Part shown: positions 48,319-60,910 of the stretch, piece after piece
How the letters are laid out: the number at the start of each line of letters is the position of its first letter
Position numbering within the stretch: the first letter of the stretch is position 1
Origin: Cycas panzhihuaensis
Taxonomy: Eukaryota; Cycadophyta
Direction of reading: 5' to 3'
NCBI GenBank assembly: GCA_023213395.1
Contig: CM041465.1
Location: 14,508,001 to 14,572,000 of the forward strand
Length of the DNA stretch: 64,000 nt
The notes under the pieces: model-generated
Database searches by the model: none
What the model was told of the DNA's origin: nothing
The model's input: the letters and a program-made list of their open reading frames with translations, nothing else
Program-made: the position numbers and the translations under genes

Positions 48319-48632
48319 TTAAAATAGGTTAATGTATCAAAGACATTTGTGTAGATTAATTAAGTGACCTTAGGGTATATTGTTAGCATTAGTCTCTTAG
48401 TGAAATACACTTTATGTACATTTAGTTATAATTTCGAGTTCATATCATTAGACGAGAAAATCTTAATCTTAATGCTCACCCTCAATAATAAAAGACGAAA
48501 TCTTAAAGAGGGAGTCATTATTTATTCTCACCTCCAAGCTTTTCTCTCATATCTTGTTTTCATCTCTTTTTTTTTCTCCATTACTATTGTATGCATGTTA
48601 GTGATTTATTCCCTAAGTCCATCTTTCCTTCA
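48319..48632 (+). repeat. 3' LTR of copia B
   Basis: This is 314 bp, the same length as the 5' LTR. It starts TTAAAA (TG lost) and ends CCTTCA before ATTTG. Confidence 0.85.
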
Positions 48633-48752
48633 ATTTGTATACATAAAACATCCATATAGAAAACACTATGGAAATAGGTATCAACCTAGTCAACCATCTT
48701 CACATGTAGATATAGACCACAATTAGAAAGTTTAATAAAAGCATCATTGTTT

Positions 48753-49098
48753 TGTTAAAAAAAATAAGTATTCTAACAAATATATAAATAACATGAGGTG
48801 CTTAAATATAGAAACTATAATTAAATTAAAGAAGAAAGTATGTACAAATACATAAGATAATAAAACTTATGGGAAATGAACATATCCAATTATTATATTA
48901 GGTATGAATACATATTTATAATACATAGCTACCTAATAGATGTTCAATCATGTACAAGAACCATTGTGTCTACCACTAAGATAATACATTGATACATGTG
49001 TACATGCACACACCTTAATGACACATTTGAATATTACATGAGAGAGTTGGGGGACATCTAATATTAATTTAACCTAACCTTAAACATTACTCTTAACA
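48753..49098 (-). repeat. 3' LTR of element G
   Basis: 346 bp, starting TGTTAA and ending CTTAACA in plus-strand terms. It shares the block acatgagagagttggg with the right copy. Confidence 0.75.
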
Positions 49099-50010
49099 TC
49101 CCCCCATAATGTTTAACATTATATCAAGACATATTATACCCTTTGTCTTAAAATTTTTGCTAAGGTAAGTATATAATTATCTTTTTATTTGGATATGATA
49201 GATCAAATGAAGAATGTCTCTAACTTATGCAAGTTGAATATTTAAGATATTAAATCAACTAATTCTTACTGTCATCGATATAAAGAAGGCTCCCTCTACC
49301 AAATCACATAGGTAACCAGTTGCTACAAGCACCAGTTCTATAGGAACCTCCTTTAGGTACATAATTTTACCATTATTTGCCAACACCATTTTGGGATCAA
49401 ACTAAATTACCTAGCTAACCAAATAAGTTGAGCAATAAAAGATAGTAGCTCCCTTTCACTGAAGCTTCTACAAGTGCTCCCTTAAGTCTTTTTCTTTGAA
49501 AAATAATATATTGAAGCCTCCAAAAAAAGTCCCTTAGACTTATTTTCAACAATTCTCTATATATAACCATCATATGGCTTATAAGGACCAATAATTAATT
49601 AAAAAATAAATTAACTCAAAATTCATTAAATAACTCTCTTCTAAAACATTTTTTTCTTACAACCTTAATATCATGTACTTCACGAGTTATTTATGATTTA
49701 CATGAACTAATTTATCTAGTCATGCTATTCATTTCATTGCACCCATTATCAATCAACGTCCTCAACAAACCCCATGGATTAATTAAATAAATATGAAGTC
49801 CATCCACTTCCTTTTTGCTGTGATCAAATCCCTTTATTGATCACGTATTTCCTACTAGATGGATTTTTAAAAATGTATTCACAAGTACATAACTGATCAT
49901 GGCTCAAATAGGCCTATACATTCCTTCCATATACAACAACCTAAATGTTACTCTCCTCTCCCACTCCAATAGCTTTGACCTTCTACTCCACAAGATTGAT
50001 CCCACTATCT

Positions 50011-50023
50011 TACTCTAATACCA
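50011..50023 (-). other. Primer binding site, element G
   Basis: TGGTATTAGAGTA on the minus strand, one change from the iMet site. Confidence 0.7.
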
Positions 50024-50360
50024 TATTAGAAAATATATATGTATTACAACATAATATATAACAATATGAGGTGAATAAAAATATAAACAAAGAATGAAGT
50101 ATATACAAACACATAAGTTAATAAAGTTTGTGGGAAATTATGATGCCAAATTATTACATTATGTATGAATATATATACTTATAGTATGTAGTCACCTCAC
50201 AGTTGTCTAATCACATATGAGAATCATTATGTCACCATTAAGCTCATAGGTTAACACATCTATACATGAACACACTTTAATGACACATTTTAATATTACA
50301 TGAGAGAGTTGGGGAACATCTAATATTACATTATCCCAACATTAAATATTACTCCTAACA
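50024..50360 (-). repeat. 5' LTR of element G
   Basis: 337 bp. It begins TATTAG (TG mutated) and ends CTAACA in plus-strand terms. Confidence 0.75.
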
Positions 50361-50730
50361 CGTGCAAATGATAATAACTGAAGAAATAAAAAGCAAATTA
50401 ATCTTAGTTTTAGTACTAATCCTTATATTGATTCCAAGGTTTTCATAAATATAGATGTTATCAACAAAAGATAAGAACCCAATATAAGAATATCTTATCA
50501 AATCCTTCAATCACAAAATAATAGTTTAGTGAAGAATCAACTCCTTATAATGGCAATTACAAACACAATATACTTACCAATAACGGGAAATCAAGTTGTA
50601 TAACTAGTGATGACAAATCAAAAGAATCAACCAAGGAGAGTAATATAGACATCAAGCCACATGGAAGGGATATTGCTATAATATCACCTAAGTACTATAG
50701 TTTTAATTTTTTTCTTCTATTAGAATTATC
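50361..50730. other. Unassigned stretch between elements G and H
   Basis: AT-rich, with no open frame or repeat recognised. Confidence 0.5.
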
Positions 50731-50735
50731 ATCAG

Positions 50736-51160
50736 TGTTAAAAGTACTTTTATGTTTTATTGTTAAGTCATACGTTATTTAGGAGCTTTATACCTTATAT
50801 GTAAAGTATATATATTTTTTAATGTTATAAACTTAAGTTGTAACTTAAGAGGCTAAAGCCCACTTTCACACTCTTTAAACATGCCTACACAAGTTTATGC
50901 ATGATTAACACTTATCAATCATGTTGTGACCTTGAGGGAAGTTCTTTCATCTATATAAAAGACCATTGTCTATTGTAATATATAATGTGAAAGATGAGCA
51001 TATTATTATACTATTGAGATTAATCTAAACTTATTGGATAGTAAATCAGTTCTACCTCCCCCATCTTCTTATGTGTTTAACATGTTTGTGATCAAATTCT
51101 TGAGGGTGATATTATCATTTTGTTGTCCTTTAATATTTCCCAACTAGATTTGCTTTCTCA
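50736..51160 (+). repeat. 5' LTR of copia H
   Basis: 425 bp, TGTTAA to CTTTCTCA. It holds a TATA-like catctatataaaag at about 50949-50962 and the motif cttaagttgtaacttaag. Confidence 0.8.
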
Positions 51161-51163
51161 TTT

Positions 51164-51175
51164 TAGTATCAAAGC
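51164..51175 (+). other. Primer binding site, copia H
   Basis: TAGTATCAAAGC followed by TTGG has two changes, both G-to-A, from the iMet site. Confidence 0.7.
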
Positions 51176-51379
51176 TTGGTGTTTGGGGTTTACTTTTTGA
51201 AAGTAAATTGTTTCTATTTCTCTTTAGCGTTGACCTTTTCCATATGAAGATGATCTAAAGAAGAAATAATTTATTCTTAGCTCTCAAGTTTAAAAATAAA
51301 TAAATAAACTTTTTTAGGGCTTGATACTAAAAAATATTATGATTCTTTTCTCTAAAGGCTAAGTAAAAAAAAAAGGAAA

Positions 51380-51410
<31 letters not shown>

Positions 51411-53004
51411 TAGATATAGATATATATATTGGTGGTGCTCTCTTGTTTTAGACTTGTGGGGTTTATTAACATTTGGACTACCCTCTATCTCAGGTTTTTG
51501 TCTCTAATGACGCACATGTTGTTCAATGTGTGTTAGGTTGTGGAACTTCTATTAGAAGCCTACACTATGTATAGGTTCTTTCATGCCCCAACGACTCTCT
51601 AATCTAGAAGCTCTCTATTCATAAACATTATTCGGCAATTTTCAATGGTTAAATACTATTGTCATGTTGCTTGGCAGTTCTTTTTCTTCCTACGTATCTT
51701 AGTGGTGGCTCTATTTTTTCAACACACGATTGTGTGCCTCTCATGGAATTTTACTTTCTCTATGGCACGTTTTTTTAATCATGGCTTCTACTGAAGTATT
51801 TACATACCTACATTTGTCCTTGCACACCATCATCAACCCATAAAAGCGTTGATTCAAAGAGAAATCAATCATAAATGTGCAAAAATCATGAGAAACCTAT
51901 GCATGATTGTTGCCTTCATTCACCTAATAAAATTTTTCAATTTCAACCCAAAGTGAAAAACTTTAATTTATACACTTTGGAATATTCCTTTAAATATTCA
52001 AAATTATATTTTAGCCCACTTCTAAAGTTTTCCTAAAAAACTCTTTTTTATTATTTAAAAACACTTGTTTCTAATGTTCATTTCTTAAGGAAAAAATAAT
52101 TTTAAAACCTATTTTCTAGTCTATTAATCACACTCATAAGCATAATAAAATTTGCAAGTCTTTATAGTGATTGAAATGTAAAATTTTAATGTTTTCTAGC
52201 TTATAAAACAAATAATTTCATAATTTGTACTCCTTAAGCTCCCTTCATAATGATCTAATTTAAGCATAGTGAAACAAAAAAGGACTAAAAGCATAAGCAA
52301 GATCAATAAAAATCAATATTTCTTTAGTGTGTGATAGAATCAATTTTGTGATTCTACACGTCTTTATCATGTGTTAGCATCATAAAGTGAATTGATTACC
52401 TTTAAAATTTTGTTTTTCGTATTAATCAATGAATCATTCAAAGCACTACATCTCCTTTTAGGTATCAATCTTTGTGACAAATAAGCAATATCTTTATCAT
52501 TTAAGACATTGAGCATATATTTGACAAATTCTAAAATCATTGTAACCTACTTTTTAATCATTTTAAAGCATTAAAATTTTTAAATATTTAAGTGGAGAGG
52601 CCTGAAAAAGGTTATCAACCTTACCTTATTATTTTAATATTAATGCATTCCCTAAGGGACCAATTGATCATACAGTCAATGTATAATAATTAAGACTTAT
52701 TGTGGGGAGGCTCACAATCGGTGTTTTTAGAGTTATGAGCTCTAAATAAAACATGGTATGCCATGTGTATCAACACTACCATATTTGTGCTAAAATTAAT
52801 TTCGTGGTTAATTGTTGAATCTCATACATAGATCAGGGTTAGGCCACTTATAAGTGAAACCTCCATTTTGTCTTCACAATTTTCATCCATTGGATCTCTT
52901 TTATAGATTAGTGTTATTGTAGTTTTTACAAGTGGAACTTAATCAATATAACTTGATAATCTCCAAGGTAAACGTTTAACTAAAAAACTTAATTATTTGA
53001 AACA
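51176..53004 (+). other. Copia H leader region
   Basis: No gene is recognised in 1.8 kb, which is long for a copia leader and may hide a further insertion. A TA and TAGA microsatellite lies at 51381-51429. Confidence 0.4.
51381..51429. repeat. (TA)n/(TAGA)n microsatellite
   Basis: A mixed TA and TAGA run of 49 bases. Confidence 0.9.
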
Positions 53005-53850
53005 TGGTTACATTTATGTTGAATGCTAATACCATTAAGCTCACAAGAAGTGAAAACATTTTTAGCATGGAAGAAGCAAGCTAAAAATCTACAATAATAA
53101 ACAAACTATGAGGATATGTGAGTGGAAAAATCATCAAACCAACACCAACTATTGATCCAACAAATTCAAACAATCTAATTCCTATAGATCAAATTACACT
53201 TGCTATGTTTAACGCCAAAGATGAGGTTGTATTGGCTTTTATCCATTTGTCTATAAATTATAATGTACATAAAAATAATGGTTTAGTTACTACTTCTAAA
53301 GAAGTTTGGGATATCATTTAATCATTGTATGAAAGACAAGATGATATTTGTATAATAATGTTAAAAGCTAAATTAATTAGCTTACAATTTGTAGAGTTCA
53401 TGGCGGCATATTTATCCTCTATAAAAATAATTAACAATCATTTGACCACACTTGACAAACTAGCATGAAATGAAAACCACATTATTATTATGGAAAAGTT
53501 AAACACATTCAAAGTTGGTATATAGTAATTAACACTTGTCATTATTATGGCAATGTTGACCATATTCAATTGGAATGCAAAAAGAAAGAAAATAGCATGT
53601 GTCACAATAACCCACACCTAGACCAAATCAAAGGGGGCTATCAAGAAAATCATCATAACAACCAACGTGGGGTATATCATGGTGGCAATCAAGTCTATAA
53701 TGCACAACATAATGAAAATGATAAACTATTTTGTGTATATGGTGATTAAAAAAATGATAACACTTTGGTTATTAATTCTAGAGCATCTCGTCATATAATA
53801 GGTGGTGTAGATTTAGTGGTTGATATATAAGACAAGAAAGATAAAATAAT
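53005..53850 (+). pseudogene. Copia H gag and protease
   Basis: Gag begins near 53005 and carries the family pattern (IKLTRSENIF, GYVSGKIIKP, TTSKEVWDII). It is open at 53118-53321. The knuckle (53537-53577) reads CHYYGNVDHIQLEC, with the second Cys replaced by Tyr. The protease motif near 53770-53800 reads INSRAS, where the catalytic Asp is Asn and Gly is Arg. The enzyme is therefore dead. Confidence 0.8.
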
Positions 53851-54149
53851 GACCTTTGGAGATGGCATCACTATAAAAATTTTAAGTGTTAGAAAAATTG
53901 CTCCCTTTGACAATCAACAAAATCTTGCTCAAACATTTTCTACTAGTAATATTTTACTAGTTCTTAGCATGTTTAGAAACCTATGATCTATCAATCAATT
54001 GGATACACAACAAATGAGTATACTCTTCAAAAATAGGAAACGTATTATTAAAAACACAAAAGACAAAGTTGTTGAAGTTGACCATGAAGACCATGGCCTC
54101 TATAAATCAGATGCTACTCTTAGTAAATATTATGCCTTAATCTCATAAT

Positions 54150-55120
54150 CAATCATCAAAGAATAATTATGGCATGAGATACTAGGTCATCTAAACCTAC
54201 ACTGTATCAAATTAATGTTTAGATTAAAAACGGTGTATGGATTACCAAAAACGTTAGTGGGTAAATGCCTATGTAAAGCACGTCTTATGGGTAAACAATA
54301 GTGTGTACCTTTCTAAAAGGATAAAGCATGGAGAGCACAATGCTTGATGTAGTTGGTATATATAGATATCTCTGGACCTATGTCCACCCATTCACTTGGT
54401 AGAGATTTTTATTTCATCACCTTCACTGATGATTTCTCACATAAAATATGGGTTTATTTCTTAAAACATAAATTATAAACACTCACAAAGTTTTAAAAAA
54501 AAAAAAACTTATTATAGAGAAGAGTCAAACATGCAAATCAAAATACTTAGGTTTGATAATGGTAGTGAGTTTATGTCAAAACAATTCAACCAATTCTACA
54601 CCCAACATGGTATCAAACAATATTTTTCTACCCCTTATACACCTCAACAAAATGGTGTGGTAGAAAAAATAAATCAAATACTTATCAATAAGATAAAATC
54701 CATGATGCAAGCAAAGGACCTCACTCAATCTTATTGGGAAAAAGTAGTACACATAATTGCCTACCTAACAAATAGAAGCTTTACAATTACAATATGGAAC
54801 ATGACACTAGATGAGGCCTTGACTGGTGAGAAATAATGGTCAATCATCTTCACACTTTTAGGTGTACTGCCTACATACATACTCCCTAACAGAAAAGGAA
54901 AAAAATTGATGACAAAAGTATCAAATGCATCTTTATTAGATATACCATTAGAGCAAAGAGTATAGGGTGTATGACCCAATTGGTAAAATGATGCATGTAA
55001 TAAAGGATGTAGTCTATACTGAATATAATTAGGAACTAGACCTTGGCTCTATCCATATTCCACTTAATAAAGGAAAAGCTATAGTTGAGGATTCCCTTCT
55101 CTAAATTTCTTATATACTAT
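54150..55120 (+). pseudogene. Copia H integrase
   Basis: The zinc region LWHEILGHLNL and CLCKARL (54170-54290) is followed by IDISGPM (about 54362). The open piece 54531-54836 has LRFDNGSEF and NGVVEKINQ. All three acidic positions appear to be kept, across stops and one frame change. Confidence 0.8.
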
Positions 55121-55389
55121 GTCCTTCAGTTACATCTACTTCCCCTTCAACATCTTCTTCAAAATCATCAACTCTAATAACTCCTCTAATCAATCCTAGT
55201 AACACATCTAACACTCAATAACCTTTATAGATATAGGACATTGATGTGGTAATCACAACAATGAAGAAACTACCTAAATAGTACCTTCAAACAATAGTTA
55301 GTGCACAACAAGTTAAAGGAAAATGATCATAAAAAAATATAACAATAAAATGTTAACTATACACTTATGGTTGAGGTGCTTACTCTTGA

Positions 55390-56909
55390 AGAGCCCTCCA
55401 CTTTTGAGGAGGCATGTAATGATGAAAAATGGAAAGATGTAATGGATGATGAAATTTATTCTATTATAAATAATAAAAATTAGGACTTGGTTAATTTACT
55501 TAAAGACAAACAAATAATTAGTTGTAAATAGATATATAAAATGAAGTTTTAATATAATAGTTTAATTAAGTAAAACAAATCTCGACTAGTTGTAAAAGGG
55601 TTTAAACAAAATTAAGGCATTGATTATGAGAAGACCTTTGCACCACTTGCCAACATGAACACTATTATAACTGTCATGGCCTTAGCTACTCAATACAAAT
55701 GGCCTATATACCATATGTACATCAAAAATGCCTTCTTAAATGGTGATCTAACTAAGGAGGTATATTTAGAACAACCTCTTAGTTATATTGTACATGGAAA
55801 AGAAAACTTCATTCGTCACCTTAAAAAAGCCTTGTATGGCCTAAAATAGGCACCATATACATGGTACTCCAAAATTGATAATTATCTTTTAAGATATAAT
55901 TTTCATTTATTCACATCAGAATCAAACCTATACATCAAAGTTGGACACCAACATGTAACTCTTATTATGTTATATGTTGATGATTTGATAATCATTGCTA
56001 ATGATACAAAGATTATAGAAAGTCTTTAAAGGGATTGAAAAAAATAAGGTTTTGAGATGACAAATCTTGGACTTCTTCATTATTTTCTTAGCATGGAGGT
56101 GTGGCAACAACTAAGCAACATCTTCATATCCCAAGCCAAATATATTTGAGACATTTTATAGCATTTCATAATAAAGAACTATAAACTAACATCTATCTCA
56201 ATGGAGACTAGCACAAAATTGTCAAATGATGAGGAAGCAAAACCTGTAGATTCCACACTTTTTAGATAACTAGTAGGTAATTTAATCTATTTGACTAACA
56301 CTACACCAGATATTTCATATACTATTGAAATCTACTATAGGTTTATATATCAAGCTAATTAGAAACATTAAAGTACTTCCAAATAAATTCCTAAATATTT
56401 AAAAGGCACATTGCAGTATGGTCTACACTACATTCATAACGAGAACTTCACGTTAGAGGGGTTCTCAAATCCTAATTAGGCAAGTTACCAAGATAATCAA
56501 AGACCAACCTTGGGTTATTATTTTAAACTTAGGTTAGCTATTCTCTCATGGAGTTGCAAGAAATAATGTAATATAACTTTCTCCTCCACAGAAGCATAAT
56601 ACACAGTTGTTATTAATGAACCAAGCAACGTTATCTAGCTTAGACATACTCTTAGTAAGCTTGGACTTGAGCAGACACATCCCACCAAATTATACTATGA
56701 CAATTAGGGAGTACCTAAGACTACGAAGAATCATGTATTTCATGTAAGTACTAAATATATTGAGGTACATCACTATTTTATCCAGAAGCATGTTCAAAAT
56801 GGTGAGATTAATCTCATCTATAAACCTTCAGATCAATAACTAATAGGAATATTTACCAAAGCACTTAGTAGAGAAAAGTTTAAATATTTCATATATGGCC
56901 TTGGTGAAT
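55390..56909 (+). pseudogene. Copia H reverse transcriptase and RNase H
   Basis: RT shows GIDYEKTFAPLANM, an open piece at 55655-55849 (AFLNGDLTKEVYLEQP) and an intact catalytic YVDD at 55973-55984. RNase H follows (TEAxYTVV, NHVFHVSTKYIEVHHYF) and ends at a TAG 56907-56909. About twenty in-frame stops occur, many at expected Trp or Gln codons. Confidence 0.85.
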
Positions 56910-56929
56910 AGCTTGACAATATAAACATT

Positions 56930-56938
56930 AAGGGGGGT
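56930..56938 (+). other. Polypurine tract, copia H
   Basis: The run aaggggggt lies directly before the 3' LTR. Confidence 0.75.
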
Positions 56939-57360
56939 TATTAGAACATTTATGTTATATTATTAAGTCATGTATTACTTAGGCATTTTATGCCTAATGT
57001 GTAAAGTGTACAATTTTTCTAGTGTTGTAATCTTAAGTTATAACTTAAGAGGTTAAAGCCCCCTTTCCCCCTCTTTAAGCATGCCTATATAAGTCTATAC
57101 ATGATTAACACTTGTCAATCATGTTGTGACCTTAAGGGGAGCTCTCTCATCTATATAAGAGACCATTCTCTCTTATGGTATATAGCATGATAGAAGATTG
57201 TATTGTTGTATTGTTAAAATTAATCTAAGCTTATTGGAGACTATATCAATTCTACCTCCTCCATCTTCTTGTGTGCTTAATATGCTTATCATAAAATTTT
57301 TATGGGTGATCCTATAATTTTATTGTCCTTCAATATTCCCGAACTAGATCTACTTTCTTA
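56939..57360 (+). repeat. 3' LTR of copia H
   Basis: 422 bp, TATTAG (from TGTTAG) to CTTTCTTA. It is colinear with 50736-51160 at roughly 80 percent by eye. Confidence 0.8.
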
Positions 57361-57365
57361 ATTAG

Positions 57366-57865
57366 TACTCATTTTATCTCCCTCGAAGTTGATGAAATTT
57401 TGTTAGATATCTTAACAATTTATATTTAAAGTATAGTATAAAATTGACAAAAATCTTAAAAAATCAAGGCATGTATATCTAATTATTATCAGTTAACTGC
57501 CTTCTCAACAATTCAAACTTCATTATGTATCAAATCCTTTCAGTTATCTAATTATAATTTTGAGTGGAAGATACCTAGGCTAGTCTTGACAACAATCCAC
57601 GAAGTAAATGAATATGCGATGACACTCTCCCCAAGCTAAAATTTATATCAAATGTGAAAATAATGGTCAATAGTGACATGGTTTAACAAATGATTAACTA
57701 GAATCTAAGATAAAGCATTTTTTGAATCACATGCCCAATACTTCTTTTATAGCTTAAATTGACATATGAATTTCATATGTCTATATGATATTCTACTACT
57801 TGCACAAGGTTTATTCCATTTAAGTAATCTTTGAGGACAAACCCTCTCAAAAGGGGAGAGTTTAT
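57366..57865 (+). pseudogene. Possible 3' end of a gypsy element
   Basis: The last bases encode a Glu/Asp-containing phrase (near 57829-57850) typical of the end of gypsy polyproteins. They run into a PPT (aaaaggggagag, 57849-57860). The rest is AT-rich without a clear domain. Confidence 0.35.
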
Positions 57866-57955
57866 TGTGAGCCTAATTAGTGGATTACTAGGCATTAATA
57901 GGATTATTTATGAAAGGAAATGACTATTTATTAAAGTCACAACCCTCTATTGATA
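57866..57955 (+). repeat. Start of a gypsy LTR (same family as 23253)
   Basis: TGTGAGCC begins five bases after a PPT and matches 23253-23335. The right end of this LTR was not found. Confidence 0.5.
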
Positions 57956-59217
57956 TATACTAGATAAATGTAACCTTGTGGATTATCATTCATCATTAAC
58001 AATCAATTATATCCTTTGGATATTTTGGTGTCTTGATCATATTTGCCTCCTGTCTACAAATATGACTAACATGGGTCACCTAAGATGGGTAGTCCTTGTT
58101 CAAGATTGAGATGTAGATGAGGAAGGGAAACCATTACTTTTGAAAAGATGGGTTGCCTATATAGGAGTTAAAACTTGGATTGTTGAAGCTCCCTAGAGTT
58201 ATGCTTCCAAAGAAATAAGTTTCTCAAGAGATGCCTTTGAAGTTGGGATAATTTATAGTGGTGGAGATAGGTTTGTCATATATGGAATGACAACAGTAGT
58301 CTCGTGGGACTGATTAAGAAAATGAAGTTGGGATATAAAGATGTAGTAGTAATTGGGACATTCTTAAAAGAAAATAAGTCATCCTCAAGTGGAGTTTCAC
58401 CAATAATATGAGAGAATGAGTCAAGTAAGTTTTGATAACTTAGGTCAAACTCAGGGTAAATGTATACTCTCTCCATAATTTCCAATAAAGATGTTTGTGG
58501 GTCAAAAGAGTTGTCAAGAGGAGGCCAATCTCCTACTTAAGTAAGAAGAGGATTTATGAACCTATGAGAAGGTTCTAGTTACTTAGTCATGGCACTAAGC
58601 TTAATGGGATAAGAATTAGGTAAAATGGGCTAGAAATGATCTAAGAGAGGTAGACCTCATAGCCTTTGAGAAAAGTGAGACATTTACAAGGTTATAGCCC
58701 ATAAATCAAAGGAAAAGAGGGAATTAAAGTACCTAAAATAAAGGTGTCAACTCACTATACTAACTCGATACAAATGGACAAGTGATGCCCATCCCTAAAT
58801 CATCTTGTTAAGATGCTTATCCTAAGGTAAAAGACCTATGCTAAAATAAGGAAAGAAGTTAATCAAGAAAGAATTAGCTCACACTAGTGAGTCTCTAGTA
58901 TGCTCTCTAGAAATATAAGCCTATGGGAGGGCAAAGTAGCTCATATAACTTAACTTAAGACTTAGGGCAAAAGACCTAAGTCAGAGAAGGAAGCCCAACA
59001 ACTTCCTTCTAGGAAACTTGTACCCCTCGTGGACATGGATGTAAAGTCGTAGGGAGACTCAGAAAAGTAGAGGATTATATGCAGAGAAAATAAGAAAAAA
59101 ATGGGATAATGCAAATAAAATAGACTCGATAACTAAGATAAGTTAAAGTAAAGTAAGTGACAAGCAACAAGATGAATAACCCAACATGCAAGAACTCAAA
59201 GGAACATAAATTGGGAC
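57956..59217. other. Unassigned stretch
   Basis: One frame on the minus strand (58485-58276, 69 codons) is not recognised. No repeat boundary is seen. Confidence 0.3.
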
Positions 59218-59630
59218 ATGTTTGTCCCAATATTCTTCCACATATATAATTTCATTATAGTTGAAAGGGCACAACAATAAAACTTAAACAACAAATACAA
59301 CACTTTTATTAGTAGAATAGAATCTAATTAAAGAAATTAAGATTGTACAAGGGTGTTAAAAATCACTAAAAGAGAATTAAAAGGGTACTTTAGTACTATC
59401 TCATAAGAAATGATATTACACAACAACCCTCACTCTACATTAGACCGTACTTAAATAGACAAGAGAAGCCTCTTTCATAAGGCATCATTGGTGGGATAAA
59501 TGACCTCTAATTCTATTAGCAAGCATAAGTGACTTGTGCACAAAAGTTAATAGCTAACACTAACCACCAAGGTGCCTTGTCACATATGTTAACCAATCAA
59601 TTTCACTTAACAATAGGCGGTCATGTAACA
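59218..59630 (-). repeat. 3' LTR of gypsy F
   Basis: On the minus strand TGTTACATGACC begins at 59630, directly after a purine tract. The far end near 59218 is a guess from a CA end. The partner LTR was not found. Confidence 0.5.
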
Positions 59631-59643
59631 TGTCCCCTCCCCT
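59631..59643 (-). other. Polypurine tract, gypsy F
   Basis: The minus strand reads aggggaggggaca before the LTR start. Confidence 0.65.
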
Positions 59644-60299
59644 GAGATGTTAAGTCCTCAGAGCCAAGAAGATGCAGATGTTGTTGAACAAATTATGTTG
59701 ATTTTGATGTTGCTTTTTTAGGTTCACAACTAACCCACAATACTAAGTATTTATAAATAGTCTTGTTCTGAAGGTGGCATTATCTACTAGCTAAAATATG
59801 AAGTCAAGTAGGATAGTGAGACATTGTTCTTCATCAAGAACTAGTAGGATAGACTAAGGAATAATGTCTTTATTAAAGTGCTTCTTAAGGCATGAAACTT
59901 GAAATACATTATAGATCTTGGTATTGGGGGAAAGTTCAAATGTATAGGTAACTTCCCCAATCTATTAATATACTTTATATGACTTATAATAATGTGGACT
60001 AAGATTTTAACTTTTATGGTGTTTCAGGGACTATTATTTGTATAATTGGAGGTGAAGAAAAACTAAGTCGCCTATAAAAAAATAATGATCAAAATAGTGG
60101 TGGTTAGTGAGTTGTTTCATGTGATTTTAAGTTGCTGCTAGGTTTTATTTGAGTGCATGAAGAATTTGGTCCACATCTTAAAGTTTCTATTAAAATGCAA
60201 TAGTTCAAAGATTAGTTGCAAAAGTGTGATGAGATAGAAGAGCATATCCATAGAAAGCCAAAAATAGGGACATTCTAATGGTTGAGTGATAAGATGAAT

Positions 60300-60910
60300 T
60301 ATACCAATACTTTGTAAGAGCTAGCCATGAGGTCCATTTTTAATGGTATTCAAAGGCAAAGCATCATAAGTATGTCTCTAACATCTAATTTAGAATTTCA
60401 AATTGGCCATTAGTTTGTAGATGGTAAGCTAAAACTCATATTGAATGAAGTCGCAAAAGCTTGGAAGAGTTCTTGCCAACATGCGCTCATAAATTTAGGA
60501 TCTTGATTGCAAACTATTGTCCATGGAAAACTATAGAGGAAAAAGATAGAATGAATATAGAGATAAGTAAAGTGAGATGCTTTATAAGAGGTATGGACGT
60601 GTAAAAAATTGGCATACTTAGTAAGTTTGTTAATGATTACTAAAATTGATTCAAAACTAGTAGATAATGATAAACCATGATGAATTCCATAACAATGTCT
60701 TACCATTTGCTTTGAGGGATATGCAAGGGTTGGAGGAGGCCTAGTTGAGCTTTAATATTAATTTTGTTTCTTTGGCAAATATCACATTCAAAAATAAATA
60801 TAAGGATAGAGGACATCATATGGGCCCAGTAAAAATTAGATTGAATGCAATGATATATTTTATTGAACTATAAGTGACCTCTGAGGAGAGTGGAGTGATA
60901 TTCTAATAAA
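60300..60910 (-). pseudogene. Gypsy F integrase
   Basis: The HHCC region reads RGHL, FNKIYHCIQSNFYW and ECDICQRNK (CxxC at 60804-60793). The open frame 60706-60410 is the catalytic core (ILVIINKLTKYANFLHVHTSY, SFPWTIVCNQDPKFMSACWQELF). The first catalytic Asp region is damaged by a frame change near 60690. The second Asp (in CNQDPKF) is present. Confidence 0.85.

Larger units (their letters stand above)
35832..48632 (+). mobile_element. Copia B: full-length decayed Ty1/copia element, interrupted by copia C
   Basis: Two 314-bp LTRs (35832-36145 and 48319-48632) are flanked by a perfect duplication ATTTG (35827-35831 and 48633-48637). A degenerate iMet primer site (36148) and a PPT (48309-48318) are in place. 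The order is leader, gag, protease, integrase, RT, RNase H. Copia C (39044-44268) sits inside, just after the zinc knuckle. Without copia C and one GTTCT copy, the frame continues across the site. Copia B is about 7.57 kb and a sister of copia A. Confidence 0.9.
48753..50360 (-). mobile_element. Element G: miniature LTR retrotransposon
   Basis: Two related direct repeats (48753-49098 and 50024-50360) enclose only 925 bases. On the minus strand a primer site TGGTATTAGAGTA (50023-50011) follows the right repeat, and a purine tract (atgggggga, 49107-49099) precedes the left one. It is therefore a true LTR element by structure. The interior has no copia or gypsy motif. It fits a TRIM-like element or an internally deleted copia. 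Flanking bases (TGTTT and CGTGC) do not match, so a duplication is lacking. Confidence 0.75.
50736..57360 (+). mobile_element. Copia H: full-length decayed Ty1/copia element
   Basis: LTRs lie at 50736-51160 and 56939-57360. The flanks ATCAG (50731-50735) and ATTAG (57361-57365) differ by one C/T, consistent with an aged 5-bp duplication. A degenerate iMet primer site and a good PPT are in place. Domains run gag, protease, integrase, RT, RNase H over 53005-56909. The copy is old, as shown by its LTR divergence and many stops. It is not the same family as copia A/B or C. Confidence 0.85.

Noticed and set aside
58276-58485. 69-codon minus-strand frame
   Set aside because: Low complexity and no relation to neighbouring element domains. 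Kept only as part of an unassigned stretch.
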